From JAZIHH01 sp036678685 (GTDB lineage Bacteria; Bacillota; UBA4882; UBA10575), in NCBI GenBank assembly GCA_036678685.1, contig JAZIHH010000020.1, positions 496,001-560,000 on the forward strand: a DNA stretch of 64,000 nucleotides, written 5' to 3'. The translations under genes were made by a program, and so were the position numbers. The notes below the pieces were generated by a model that saw nothing but the letters and a program-made list of their open reading frames with translations, searched no databases and was not told the DNA's origin. Positions 1 through 7,425 of this stretch are shown here, piece after piece (position 1 is the first letter of the stretch; each line of letters starts with the position of its first letter).

Positions 1-766
1 CCAAGGCCGCCAGGCCGGCAAAGGGGAGGGCTTGAAGGTAAGTGGTGTCGAAAATGGGGTAGTCGATGACTGGCAATAAAGTAGTGGCCATGGAGTAGGC
101 GTTAAAAATTCCCGCCGGCCCCAGGGCGAAGAGGGCGATGGCGAAAACGGAGAGGATCCCGCAGCCGATACCGACGCCCAGGGCCTGCGCGCGTTTTTGC
201 AGGATGGAACTGCTTTTGGTGAGCCAGAGAATTCTCGCCACCGAGTAGGTCAGAATAAGGGCAACCGCGCCCATGGATAAAGCGTCCATGGTCCGGAGGG
301 AAAGTTCCCATTCTTCCCTGAACTCCGGAGCGCCTAAAAGTTCCGCGCCCGCCTTGTAGAGACGGAAAAGGTTTGCCGGGTCGTATTTCCAGAGAAGGCC
401 CGCGGTAATGAGTAAAAAAGAAACGGCGGTGAGATAATCGGTTCGCCTCCATTTTTTAACGGAATAGGAGAAGGCAAAACCGGCCACGGCGACTACGAAC
501 CCCATCATACTCCATAAACGGAAACGGATAAAGGCGTCCGGGGGAAAATAGGTGAGCAGCCGCCATGTCCACCCGGGTTGCTCCAGAGGGAAAAGGTATC
601 CTTCCAACTGGTAATTGCCGAATCTGGCTATATAGCCAAGCAAGCCAATGATACAGCAGCCAAAAGCGAGGAGGATGAATCCCAGCCAGATTGCCTGGTA
701 CCCCCGGGGTACCCGCGCCAGCATAAACAAGGCAAAGACCAGAAACAAGATGGCAATCAGATACAC
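1..766 (-). CDS. Multi-pass membrane protein, partial (C-terminus beyond window)
   Basis: An open frame runs leftward from a GTG at 764-766 to the window edge with no stop, giving 255 residues. The GTG has an AGGGGG Shine-Dalgarno-like sequence seven bases upstream; a TTG at 785-787 is an alternative start without a clear ribosome site. The protein is rich in hydrophobic stretches: an N-terminal helix, then about six more membrane segments separated by short charged loops such as SVKKWRRTD. No catalytic domain is visible in the part present. The layout would suit the membrane sensor half of a signalling protein or an uncharacterised integral membrane protein. I do not recognise the family. 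It is transcribed divergently from the gene at 1015. Confidence 0.6.
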   Translation of the reverse strand, partial: MYLIAILFLVFALFMLARVPRGYQAIWLGFILLAFGCCIIGLLGYIARFGNYQLEGYLFPLEQPGWTWRLLTYFPPDAFIRFRLWSMMGFVVAVAGFAFSYSVKKWRRTDYLTAVSFLLITAGLLWKYDPANLFRLYKAGAELLGAPEFREEWELSLRTMDALSMGAVALILTYSVARILWLTKSSSILQKRAQALGVGIGCGILSVFAIALFALGPAGIFNAYSMATTLLPVIDYPIFDTTYLQALPFAGLAAL

Positions 767-900
767 GTACCTACCCCCTGTTTCCAATATTGGAATTCGC
801 GATTATTTGTAACAATCCTGCAAAGAAAATGCCATATCTTGCCGGCCCGGTAAAGAGGGCCGGGGATTTTATGTAAAAAGCGGGCGCCGTCAAGAATTTA

Positions 901-929
901 TTGACAAAAAAGTTTTTTTCTATTATCCT
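901..929 (+). promoter_or_regulatory. Sigma-70-type promoter for the gene at 1015
   Basis: TTGACA (901-906), a 17-base spacer and TATCCT (924-929). The leader to the start codon holds a short GC hairpin (GCCGG at 951-955 with CCGGC at 960-964) followed by ATTTTT, which might act as an attenuator. A second GC hairpin (842-848 with 857-863) lies upstream of the promoter. Confidence 0.55.
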
Positions 930-1014
930 AGTTGATATCTTGCAGTAAACGCCGGGCCGCCGGCCATTTTTCCGCCCGGTTAAGTAAATTCCACGACAAC
1001 GAGGTGTAAAAAGG

Positions 1015-2715
1015 ATGAAAAATTATTACCGGAATTTTTCCACCGCCGTATATTTTACTGTTATGGATGTGGAGAAATGCGCCAACCGGGAATTGTTGGC
1101 GGAAAAGATCGCTTTCTTGCAGAAACATATACGTTGCCACAAGGTTTATCTGGAAACATACCGCGGCAGTCACGTGATAGACCGGGATAAAATCCTGAAA
1201 GTCAAGGAGTTCTTTGCCGAACGGGGAATTGAAACCTCCGGCGGGATTACCCCCTTTGCCGGCCGGGACTGGCGGTTTCAATCTTTTTGCTACACCAATC
1301 CGGAGCATTTGGCGGAATTAAAGAGGGTGTTGGCCTTCACCGCGGAGCTTTTTGACGAGATTATCCTGGATGACTTTTTTTTCACCAATTGTAAATGTGA
1401 ATCGTGTATCAAAGCCAAGGGCGGGAAAACCTGGACGCAGTTCAGACTCGGACTGATGGAGGAGATTTCCCGGGAAATTGTGCTGAAAACCGTCCAGGAG
1501 GTCAATCCAGAGGTAAAGATGATTATCAAGTATCCCAACTGGTACGAGTATTACCAAAACACCGGTTATAACCTGGAGGCGCAACCGGCGATTTTCGACC
1601 TGGTTTATACCGGGACGGAAACCAGGAACCCCTGGTATACCCAGCAGAGCCTGCCCCGTTATGCCGGTTATTTCCTGATGCGTTATTTGGAAAACGCCAA
1701 ACCGGGCAAAAACGCCGGCGGCTGGTTTGACACCTTTGATTGCCTCTATAATCTTGGTTCTTATGTGGAACAGGCCTACCTGACTTTATTCGCCAAAGCG
1801 CGGGAGGTTACGCTGTTCTGCGCCGGGCTGCTTTTTGGCAGGGGCAGCATTTTCCTTCCGCTGGCCGGTCATGTTTTTGAACAAGTGGACGGTTTTTTGG
1901 GCAAACTCGGTGCTCCCCGCGGCGTCAGTTGTTACAAACCGTACCATTCGTCCGGAGAAAATTATCTCCATGGGTACCTGGGAATGTTGGGCATCCCCCT
2001 GGAACCGGCGCCCGAGTTTCCCGCCGACAGCGGATTGGTTTTTTTAAGCGCCGGCGCGGCCGGGGACGGCGGGATCATCGACAAGATAAAGACCCATTTG
2101 CGCAAGGGGAAAAAGGTGATGATCACCTCCGGCCTTTTAAGGGCTTTGCAGGATAAAGGCCTGGATGAGATCGCGGAGATAAAGGATACCGGGAACAAGG
2201 TGACGGTGAACGAGTTTGCCTATCCGGTCTTTGAATGCTCTTTTGGCAATTACTATAAAGCAACGAGGGAGATCCTCATCCCCCGCCTTGAGTTTGCCAC
2301 CAATGATACCCGCCAGCTCATTGTGGGGTTCGGCGCCCATAATAATTTTCCCGTCTTATTAGAGGCCGATTACGGCGGCGGCCGGTTGTATGTATTGACG
2401 GTTCCGGATAATCCCGGGGATTTGTATGATTTTCCGGAAGAAGTTTTGAATGAGATCCGCCGGGTCATGACGGCCGGGATGGAGGTCAGGCTGGAGGGGC
2501 CGGCCCATACAGGGCTGTTTGTTTACGACAATAACACTTTTCTGGTGGAATCGTTTCTGCCTTATTTTGCCGATGTCAAGATCGTGGTGGAGAAAAAAGT
2601 CGCCGGCCTGGTGGATCTGGTTTCCGGGGAGAAAATCAGCAGTACAACAACGGGAGACAAAAGCGTTTTCACCATAAAAATGGAACCCACGACCTACCGG
2701 GTTTTCCGGTATTAA
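1015..2715 (+). CDS. Unrecognised TIM-barrel/glycosidase-like protein
   Basis: 566 residues, ATG start behind GAGGTG. No signal peptide, so probably cytoplasmic. The first half alternates beta/alpha elements in the style of a TIM barrel. It has an acidic strand end (EIILDDFFF, about residue 120) followed by two close cysteines (CKCESC), then aromatic-rich motifs such as YPNWYEYY. The C-terminal part resembles the Rossmann-like and beta-sandwich domains that follow the barrel in some GH42-type glycosidases (GGGRLYVLTVPDN). This is fold-level impression only; no catalytic residue can be assigned. It has its own promoter and is followed by a GC hairpin (2722-2736), so it looks monocistronic. A carbohydrate role is inferred and weak. 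Confidence 0.5.
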   Translation: MKNYYRNFSTAVYFTVMDVEKCANRELLAEKIAFLQKHIRCHKVYLETYRGSHVIDRDKILKVKEFFAERGIETSGGITPFAGRDWRFQSFCYTNPEHLAELKRVLAFTAELFDEIILDDFFFTNCKCESCIKAKGGKTWTQFRLGLMEEISREIVLKTVQEVNPEVKMIIKYPNWYEYYQNTGYNLEAQPAIFDLVYTGTETRNPWYTQQSLPRYAGYFLMRYLENAKPGKNAGGWFDTFDCLYNLGSYVEQAYLTLFAKAREVTLFCAGLLFGRGSIFLPLAGHVFEQVDGFLGKLGAPRGVSCYKPYHSSGENYLHGYLGMLGIPLEPAPEFPADSGLVFLSAGAAGDGGIIDKIKTHLRKGKKVMITSGLLRALQDKGLDEIAEIKDTGNKVTVNEFAYPVFECSFGNYYKATREILIPRLEFATNDTRQLIVGFGAHNNFPVLLEADYGGGRLYVLTVPDNPGDLYDFPEEVLNEIRRVMTAGMEVRLEGPAHTGLFVYDNNTFLVESFLPYFADVKIVVEKKVAGLVDLVSGEKISSTTTGDKSVFTIKMEPTTYRVFRY

Positions 2716-2769
2716 ACAACCCGGGCCGCCGGCCCGCCTTATTACGGTTGCGGCCAAAAAAACCTGGAG

Positions 2770-2816
2770 CCGGCAGCTGCCGGAGAATTGTCTTTAAAGT
2801 TATAATGCGTTATAAT
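2770..2816 (+). promoter_or_regulatory. Promoter with upstream palindrome, DUF134 gene
   Basis: TTGTCT (2788-2793), a 17-base spacer and TATAAT (2811-2816); a second TATAAT lies at 2801-2806. A perfect 14-bp palindrome, CCGGCAGCTGCCGG (2770-2783), ends four bases before the -35 box and is a candidate operator, possibly for the DNA-binding protein encoded just downstream. Confidence 0.6.
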
Positions 2817-2846
2817 CATAAGGGAATAAAGATCTGAGGTGAAAAA

Positions 2847-3311
2847 ATGGCCAGACCGCCGAAAGAACGCCGGGTAGAATACCTGCCGGAAGTGACGGTC
2901 TTTAAACCGGCGGGTGTACCCCGGGCGGTTTTAACGGAGGTCGTTCTTTCCGTGGAGGAATTGGAGGCGGTGCGGTTAAAAGATCTGGAAGGGCTGGATC
3001 AAGAAGACTGCGCCGTCAAGATGCGGATTTCGCGTCCTACTTTCCAGCGGATTTTGACTCTGGCCCGGACCAAGATAGCCGACGCCTTGATTAACGGTAA
3101 AGGCTTGCGGATTGAAGGCGGGAACTATCAACTTGCCACCGAAAAATTCCAATGCCGGGCCTGTTCCCATCTCTTTGATACCCCCTTGGCCGCCGTGCAC
3201 CGGGGAGAGGCGCCCGCCTGCCCCCGCTGCGAACGCCCGGCCGCCCGCCGGGTGGAAGGGCCCGGAGCCGGCTTTGGCCGCCGTTCCCGGGGGCGGCCCG
3301 GCCGGAGGTGA
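2847..3311 (+). CDS. DUF134/UPF0251 family DNA-binding protein with zinc ribbon
   Basis: 154 residues. The N-terminal part is typical of DUF134 (UPF0251): MARPPKER, then a conserved acidic helix (ELEAVRLKDLEGLDQEDCA) and a sigma-like helix-turn-helix (MRISRPTFQRILTLARTKIA, about residues 52-71). After it comes a zinc-ribbon-like pair, CRAC (about 102-105) and CPRC (about 126-129), and an Arg/Gly-rich basic tail. The family is predicted to bind DNA; its regulon is not generally known. It has a strong own promoter with a palindrome. It converges on the aspartate kinase gene with only 18 bases between the two stop codons. Confidence 0.85.
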   Translation: MARPPKERRVEYLPEVTVFKPAGVPRAVLTEVVLSVEELEAVRLKDLEGLDQEDCAVKMRISRPTFQRILTLARTKIADALINGKGLRIEGGNYQLATEKFQCRACSHLFDTPLAAVHRGEAPACPRCERPAARRVEGPGAGFGRRSRGRPGRR

Positions 3312-3329
3312 CCTTTCCCCGCCGGTCTT

Positions 3330-4646
3330 TTATTTTACAAACGCGTGATAGACAGCGCGGATCGCCCGCTCGAAATCCTCGGTGGCCACGCCGATAATGA
3401 TATTGATCTCGCTTGAGCCCTGGTCGATCATGCGGACATTGATTCCGGCGTTGCCTAGCGCGGTAAATAACCGGGCGGCGATGCCGGGGGTGTAGGCCAT
3501 GCCCCGGCCGACGGTGGCGATGAGAGCCATTTCGGGGAAGACTTCCAGCGTGTCGGGCTGGCATTCCTCCCGGATTTCTTCGAGGATTTTTTCCAGTTTC
3601 CCGTCAAGTTGTGCGTCGGCGATCACCAGGCAAATGGTGTCAATCCCGGTCAGCATATGTTCAAAAGAGACCTCGTGCCTTTCCAGAATGGAAAGAAGCC
3701 GGCGGCCGAAGCCAAGTTCGGTGTTCATCAGGGTTTTTTCCAAGGCAATAACGGTAAAATCTTTATGGCCGGCGATTCCAGTAATCGTCCCTGTCTGGGT
3801 GAACGGTTCGGCGTCGCTGACAATCAAGGTGCCGGGGTCATCGGGTTGATTGGTGTTTTTGATCTGGACGGGGATGCCGGCTTCGCGGACGGGAAAAATC
3901 GCTTCCTCATGAAGGACGCCGGCCCCCATGTAGGCCAGCTCGCGCAGTTCGCGGTAGGTTATTCTCTCGATTGGCTTCGGGTTTTCGACAATCAGGGGGT
4001 CGGCCATGAGAAAACCGGAGACGTCGGTCCAATTTTCATAAAGAGCGGCTTTTACCCCGCGGGCGACAATCGCCCCGGTTATATCGGACCCGCCGCGGGG
4101 GAAGGTCTTAATCCTTCCGTCCGGCAGGGAACCGTAAAACCCGGGGATAACGGCACGGGGATGCCGCGCCAGACGGGCCGCGATCTCCCGCTGGGTCCGT
4201 TCCGGGTCGTATTTGCCCTCGGGAGTGAAGAAGATTATTTCTGCGGCATCCACGAAATCGTAACCCAAAAATTCGGCGAGCAGCAAACCGTTGAGATATT
4301 CCCCCCGGCTGGCGACATAATCAGCCGTAGCGCCGGCGGCAATTTTCGCTTTGATTTCTTCCAGGCGCTTTCCAACTTCCAGGGAAAGCCCCAGGTCGCT
4401 GGCGATTTTATGGTAACGGCGGGCGATGATGGCAAAGAGATCGTCAAAAGGGATCCCCTTTTGGACATTGGCGTGGCATTGATAAAGAAGGTCGGTTATT
4501 TTGTGGTCTTGCGGGTGTTCTTTGCCCGGAGCGGAGTTGATGATATATTTGCGCTCTTGATCCGCGGTGACAATGGCGCGTACCTTTCGAAACTGTTCGG
4601 CCGAGGCCAGAGAGGTTCCTCCGAATTTGGCTACTTTGATTCCCAT
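3330..4646 (-). CDS. Aspartate kinase
   Basis: 438 residues; catalyses ATP-dependent phosphorylation of aspartate, the first step towards lysine, threonine, methionine and diaminopimelate. The amino-acid-kinase domain starts with KFGGTSLA (residues 6-13), the nucleotide and aspartate binding loop, and continues through RGGSDITG (about residue 185). Two ACT domains fill the last ~140 residues and should carry feedback inhibition. Length and layout match the monofunctional single-chain type (B. subtilis YclM/ThrD class, about 450 residues). The ATG is preceded by GGGGGA. I see no riboswitch in the short leader and no partner biosynthetic gene adjacent, so the effector amino acid cannot be told from context. 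Confidence 0.93.
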   Translation of the reverse strand: MGIKVAKFGGTSLASAEQFRKVRAIVTADQERKYIINSAPGKEHPQDHKITDLLYQCHANVQKGIPFDDLFAIIARRYHKIASDLGLSLEVGKRLEEIKAKIAAGATADYVASRGEYLNGLLLAEFLGYDFVDAAEIIFFTPEGKYDPERTQREIAARLARHPRAVIPGFYGSLPDGRIKTFPRGGSDITGAIVARGVKAALYENWTDVSGFLMADPLIVENPKPIERITYRELRELAYMGAGVLHEEAIFPVREAGIPVQIKNTNQPDDPGTLIVSDAEPFTQTGTITGIAGHKDFTVIALEKTLMNTELGFGRRLLSILERHEVSFEHMLTGIDTICLVIADAQLDGKLEKILEEIREECQPDTLEVFPEMALIATVGRGMAYTPGIAARLFTALGNAGINVRMIDQGSSEINIIIGVATEDFERAIRAVYHAFVK

Positions 4647-4749
4647 CGTGATTATTCCCCCTGTTTACCGGATGTTGACCGGATATTTGTTCCAACGATT
4701 TTTATGTATGGATTTACCTGCCGTTTGCTGCGGCCTAGAAAAATAGTAC

Positions 4750-4778
4750 TTGACTGTTTTGGGAGATAAAATTATTAT
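4750..4778 (+). promoter_or_regulatory. Promoter for yjbQ-type gene
   Basis: TTGACT (4750-4755), 17 bases, TATTAT (4773-4778); the -10 lies in an ATT-repeat tract that also contains TATAAT at 4782-4787. It leaves a leader of about 80 bases. Confidence 0.5.
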
Positions 4779-4863
4779 TATTATAATATGTTTTTCCAAG
4801 ATGGATGTCAAGTTTTGTGACAATATTTCCGGGTCCGCCCAAAGGACCGGGTAAGAAAGGATA

Positions 4864-5271
4864 GTGGTTGTCATCTGGCGGGAACTGAGCTTTTCCACGC
4901 GGAAAAAGGTGGATTTCCTGGAGATCACTTCCCTGTTGCAGAATGATCTGGAGCAGGCCGGGATTAGGAACGGTCTGGGCTTCTTGCTGGTCCCCCATAC
5001 TACGGCGGGGATCACGATTAACGAAAACGCCGATCCGGATGTGGTTCATGACATGATTGACGCCCTGGACCGGATGGTACCGGCAGCGATGAATTTCCGC
5101 CACGGGGAGGGCAATTCCCCGGCGCATATAAAAGCCTCCTTAATGGGAGCCTCCCTGACGGTGCCGGTGGAAAACGGAGCACTCCGTCTTGGCACCTGGC
5201 AGGGGATTTACTTCTGTGAATTTGACGGACCCCGGCGGCGCCGGCTGCTCGTCAAGTGGCTGGAGGCATAA
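4864..5271 (+). CDS. YjbQ/UPF0047 family protein
   Basis: 135 residues from a GTG preceded by GAAAGG. The family signature is plain: HTTAGITINENADPDV (about residues 41-56), RHGEGNSPAHIKASLMG (about 79-95), and a C-terminal LGTWQGIYFCEFDGPR. These hold the conserved His and Asp/Glu residues of the UPF0047 fold. Family members have been described as having weak thiamine-phosphate synthase activity, hence the label secondary thiamine-phosphate synthase; their true substrate is unsettled. No thiamine genes are nearby. The RseC-like gene follows closely, suggesting a two-gene unit. Confidence 0.88.
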   Translation: MVVIWRELSFSTRKKVDFLEITSLLQNDLEQAGIRNGLGFLLVPHTTAGITINENADPDVVHDMIDALDRMVPAAMNFRHGEGNSPAHIKASLMGASLTVPVENGALRLGTWQGIYFCEFDGPRRRRLLVKWLEA

Positions 5272-5317
5272 AAAGGCTTGGATGGTCCCGGGCGAAGGCA
5301 CGGAGGAGGCGGAAGAA

Positions 5318-5761
5318 ATGGAGAAAGAAGCCTGGGTAACAGCGCTGGAAGGCGAGTCGGCCCGGATCCGGTTTATTCGCCACGCGTCTTGCCGGAACTG
5401 CGGCGGTTGCCTCACGGGGGGAAACCGGGAAAATGAGATGTTGATCCCCATCCCGGAGGGCATCGAGCTCAAACCGGGCGACCGGGTTAAAATTTTGATG
5501 GAACCAACGGTCTTTTTACGGGCCGCCTTCCAGGCATACCTGGTCCCCCTCCTCTTTTTTTTCCTCGGGTACGCGGCGGGGAACAGGCTTTTTGTCCTGT
5601 TGGCCCTGGAAAGCCACGGGGAAACAGGAGGAGTACTGGGCGGTCTTTTTCTTCTTTTTCTCAGCTTTTTCGGGCTTAAGATTCTTGACCGGCGCCGGGC
5701 GGCTTCCCCCGGTTACCGGTTGCGTCTCGTAAAATCCGGAAGAAATCGGGAGAATATTTAA
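5318..5761 (+). CDS. RseC/MucC-like membrane protein (SoxR-reducing/RseC family)
   Basis: 147 residues from the ATG at 5318; the frame is open further upstream into yjbQ, but GGAGG at 5302-5306 and the family start support this ATG. It begins with a short domain holding the CxxCxxC motif of RseC proteins (Cys 25, 28, 31). Then come a beta-rich segment ending in a GDRV turn, two transmembrane helices (about 66-90 and 103-122) and a basic tail. In proteobacteria RseC modulates sigma-E and belongs to the SoxR-reducing system; in clostridia it often accompanies Rnf complexes, but no rnf gene is visible here. The redox role is inferred from the family. Confidence 0.8.
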   Translation: MEKEAWVTALEGESARIRFIRHASCRNCGGCLTGGNRENEMLIPIPEGIELKPGDRVKILMEPTVFLRAAFQAYLVPLLFFFLGYAAGNRLFVLLALESHGETGGVLGGLFLLFLSFFGLKILDRRRAASPGYRLRLVKSGRNRENI

Positions 5762-5855
5762 TTAAAAGCTAATAAATGAGAGATAAAAGATAATATTTAT
5801 ACCAAACCGGTAATAATAATACAATATCTGTATAGCGCGGATTAATAGATTATGG

Positions 5856-5874
5856 TACAATGACATCGATGTTA
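5856..5874 (+). promoter_or_regulatory. Candidate LacI-family operator
   Basis: The near-palindrome TGACATCGATGTTA (5861-5874, core ACATCGATGT) overlaps a possible -10 box (TACAAT, 5856-5861) upstream of the LacI-type gene. LacI-family operators are usually short palindromes with a central CG. The 12-mer TGACATCGATGT recurs at 6742-6753 inside the repressor gene, which supports an operator but could be chance. Confidence 0.4.
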
Positions 5875-5923
5875 TAATAAAATACCTTAATTGTAAAAGA
5901 ATAACTAATCTGGAAGGATTAAC

Positions 5924-6970
5924 ATGACAACGACAATTTATGATGTGGCAGCCAAGGCGGGAGTTTCCCCGAAAACCGTTTCCCGGGTGATCAACGGGAG
6001 CGCGCTGGTGAAGGAAGAGACAAGGGAAAGGGTCCTGGAGGCCATTCGCCTTCTTGATTACCATCCGAATGCCGTGGCCAAAAGTCTGAAACAGAAAGTG
6101 ACTTATAACATCGGATATGTGGTCCCCTACGGTTCGGATTTTGTTTTCCGTGATCCCGGACAAATGGAGCAGTTAAAGGGGGCCAGCGACGTAATAAACG
6201 CCGCGGATTATAACTTGATTCTTTCCGTGCCCAGCACCGCCCGGGAGGCGCTTCTCGAAGTCAACAGGCTCTTAAAACATAAGAAAGTGGACGGATTGAT
6301 TCTCTATGCCATGGAAGGGGTCGAACCTCTGGCCAGGGAGTTTGAGGAAAAAGGTTTGAAATATGTTTCTTTGGGAAAATGCTATCCGGAACAGGAATAC
6401 AATTTTGTGGAGGTTGACTCCCCCTCCGGCGGGTATCTGGCCACCAGATTTCTCTTGAACCTGGGTCACTACAGGATTGGTTTTATCTGTGAGGCGCCGC
6501 AATTTTTGGTCCCGGCGAAAGAAAGTATGATCAAAGGATGTATCAGAGCGTATGAAGAAGCGAAGATCGAATTTCCCCACGATTTGGTCTTGGAAGGAGA
6601 TTATTCCGTAGAATTCGGCGAATACGCGGTAGGTAGATTTTTGCAAAAAAACCCCCGACCCACGGCGATTTTCTGCGCCAGTGATCCCATGGCCTGGGGA
6701 GTTTTGCGGGGATTGAGAAAAAAAGGTCTGGTACCGGGCCGTGACATCGATGTACTGGGCGGTGACGATCTGCCTTTCACCAAATCTATTGAACCCGGTT
6801 TAAGCGCGGTCAATTCCAAACTGTATGAACTGGGCGCCCAGGCCGCCCGCATGTTGCTGGATTATATAAGAAACAGCCGGGAGGAAGGGGAAAAGGGGAT
6901 TCCCGGCCGTTATCTCCAGAGCGAACTGGTGGTCAGGGAAACCACCAACGGACCTTCCGGAAAAAGATAA
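5924..6970 (+). CDS. LacI family transcriptional regulator
   Basis: 348 residues, ATG behind GGAAGGA. The N-terminal helix-turn-helix and hinge are clear (YDVAAKAGVSPKTVSRVING, about residues 5-24, then the VAKSLK hinge). The rest is a periplasmic-binding-protein-like effector domain with the family's ending pattern (FTKSIEPGLSAVNSK, RYLQSELVVRETT). It most likely represses the cellobiose phosphorylase gene 455 bases downstream, with a beta-glucoside or its phosphorylated form as inducer; that link is inferred from adjacency. A hairpin (CCGGCGTCC 7062-7070 with GGACGCCGG 7079-7087) followed by ATCTTTT could terminate its transcript or attenuate read-through. Confidence 0.92.
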   Translation: MTTTIYDVAAKAGVSPKTVSRVINGSALVKEETRERVLEAIRLLDYHPNAVAKSLKQKVTYNIGYVVPYGSDFVFRDPGQMEQLKGASDVINAADYNLILSVPSTAREALLEVNRLLKHKKVDGLILYAMEGVEPLAREFEEKGLKYVSLGKCYPEQEYNFVEVDSPSGGYLATRFLLNLGHYRIGFICEAPQFLVPAKESMIKGCIRAYEEAKIEFPHDLVLEGDYSVEFGEYAVGRFLQKNPRPTAIFCASDPMAWGVLRGLRKKGLVPGRDIDVLGGDDLPFTKSIEPGLSAVNSKLYELGAQAARMLLDYIRNSREEGEKGIPGRYLQSELVVRETTNGPSGKR

Positions 6971-7061
6971 AGATAAAAAAGTCCGGTTTACCGTACATAC
7001 GGGCGGGGCCGGCGACGCGATAAGATAAGAGATCATTCACCCGTAGAGGCGGGAAGGCTTC

Positions 7062-7095
7062 CCGGCGTCCCGGGGCAAGGACGCCGGATCTTTTA
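7062..7095 (+). terminator. Terminator/attenuator-like hairpin after the lacI-type gene
   Basis: Nine-base-pair stem (7062-7070 with 7079-7087), eight-base loop, followed by ATCTTTTA. The U tract is short, so efficiency is uncertain. Confidence 0.45.
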
Positions 7096-7425
7096 AAAGA
7101 GGGATACAATATAATACATAAAAAAGCGACAAAGGCTATCAAGGCAATCTTTCATACGGACGGCGAGCGGCGAGGAGCCGGCAACGGGCGACGAGTATCG
7201 AGCGACGAGCCAAGTATTGACCGGGAAGGCAAAGGGGGAGGAAGGGAACTGAGAAGCAAGGGGTGAGGTTTATTTTGAATTCTTTACCGTATCAGGTTTA
7301 AAAAAGAACAATACCGGTGGACATTGGACTGCATTGCTTTTATATAAAAAATTTGCCCGCCTCACTCCTTGTTTGTCAGTTTCCCCTGATAAAAGGGGCC
7401 GGAAAAAAGAATGGAGGAGATACCA
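7096..7425. other. Long non-coding leader before cellobiose phosphorylase gene
   Basis: No credible gene. It holds a TATAAT at 7110-7115 without a matching -35, a GC-rich quasi-repetitive tract at about 7157-7212 built on GCGAGCG/GCGACGAG words, and TTGAAT-17-TTAAAA (7275-7303) as a weak promoter candidate. I see no recognised riboswitch. Confidence 0.4.

Noticed and set aside
4647..4750. Lysine riboswitch before aspartate kinase
   Set aside because: The leader is too short and shows none of the expected multi-helix arrangement.
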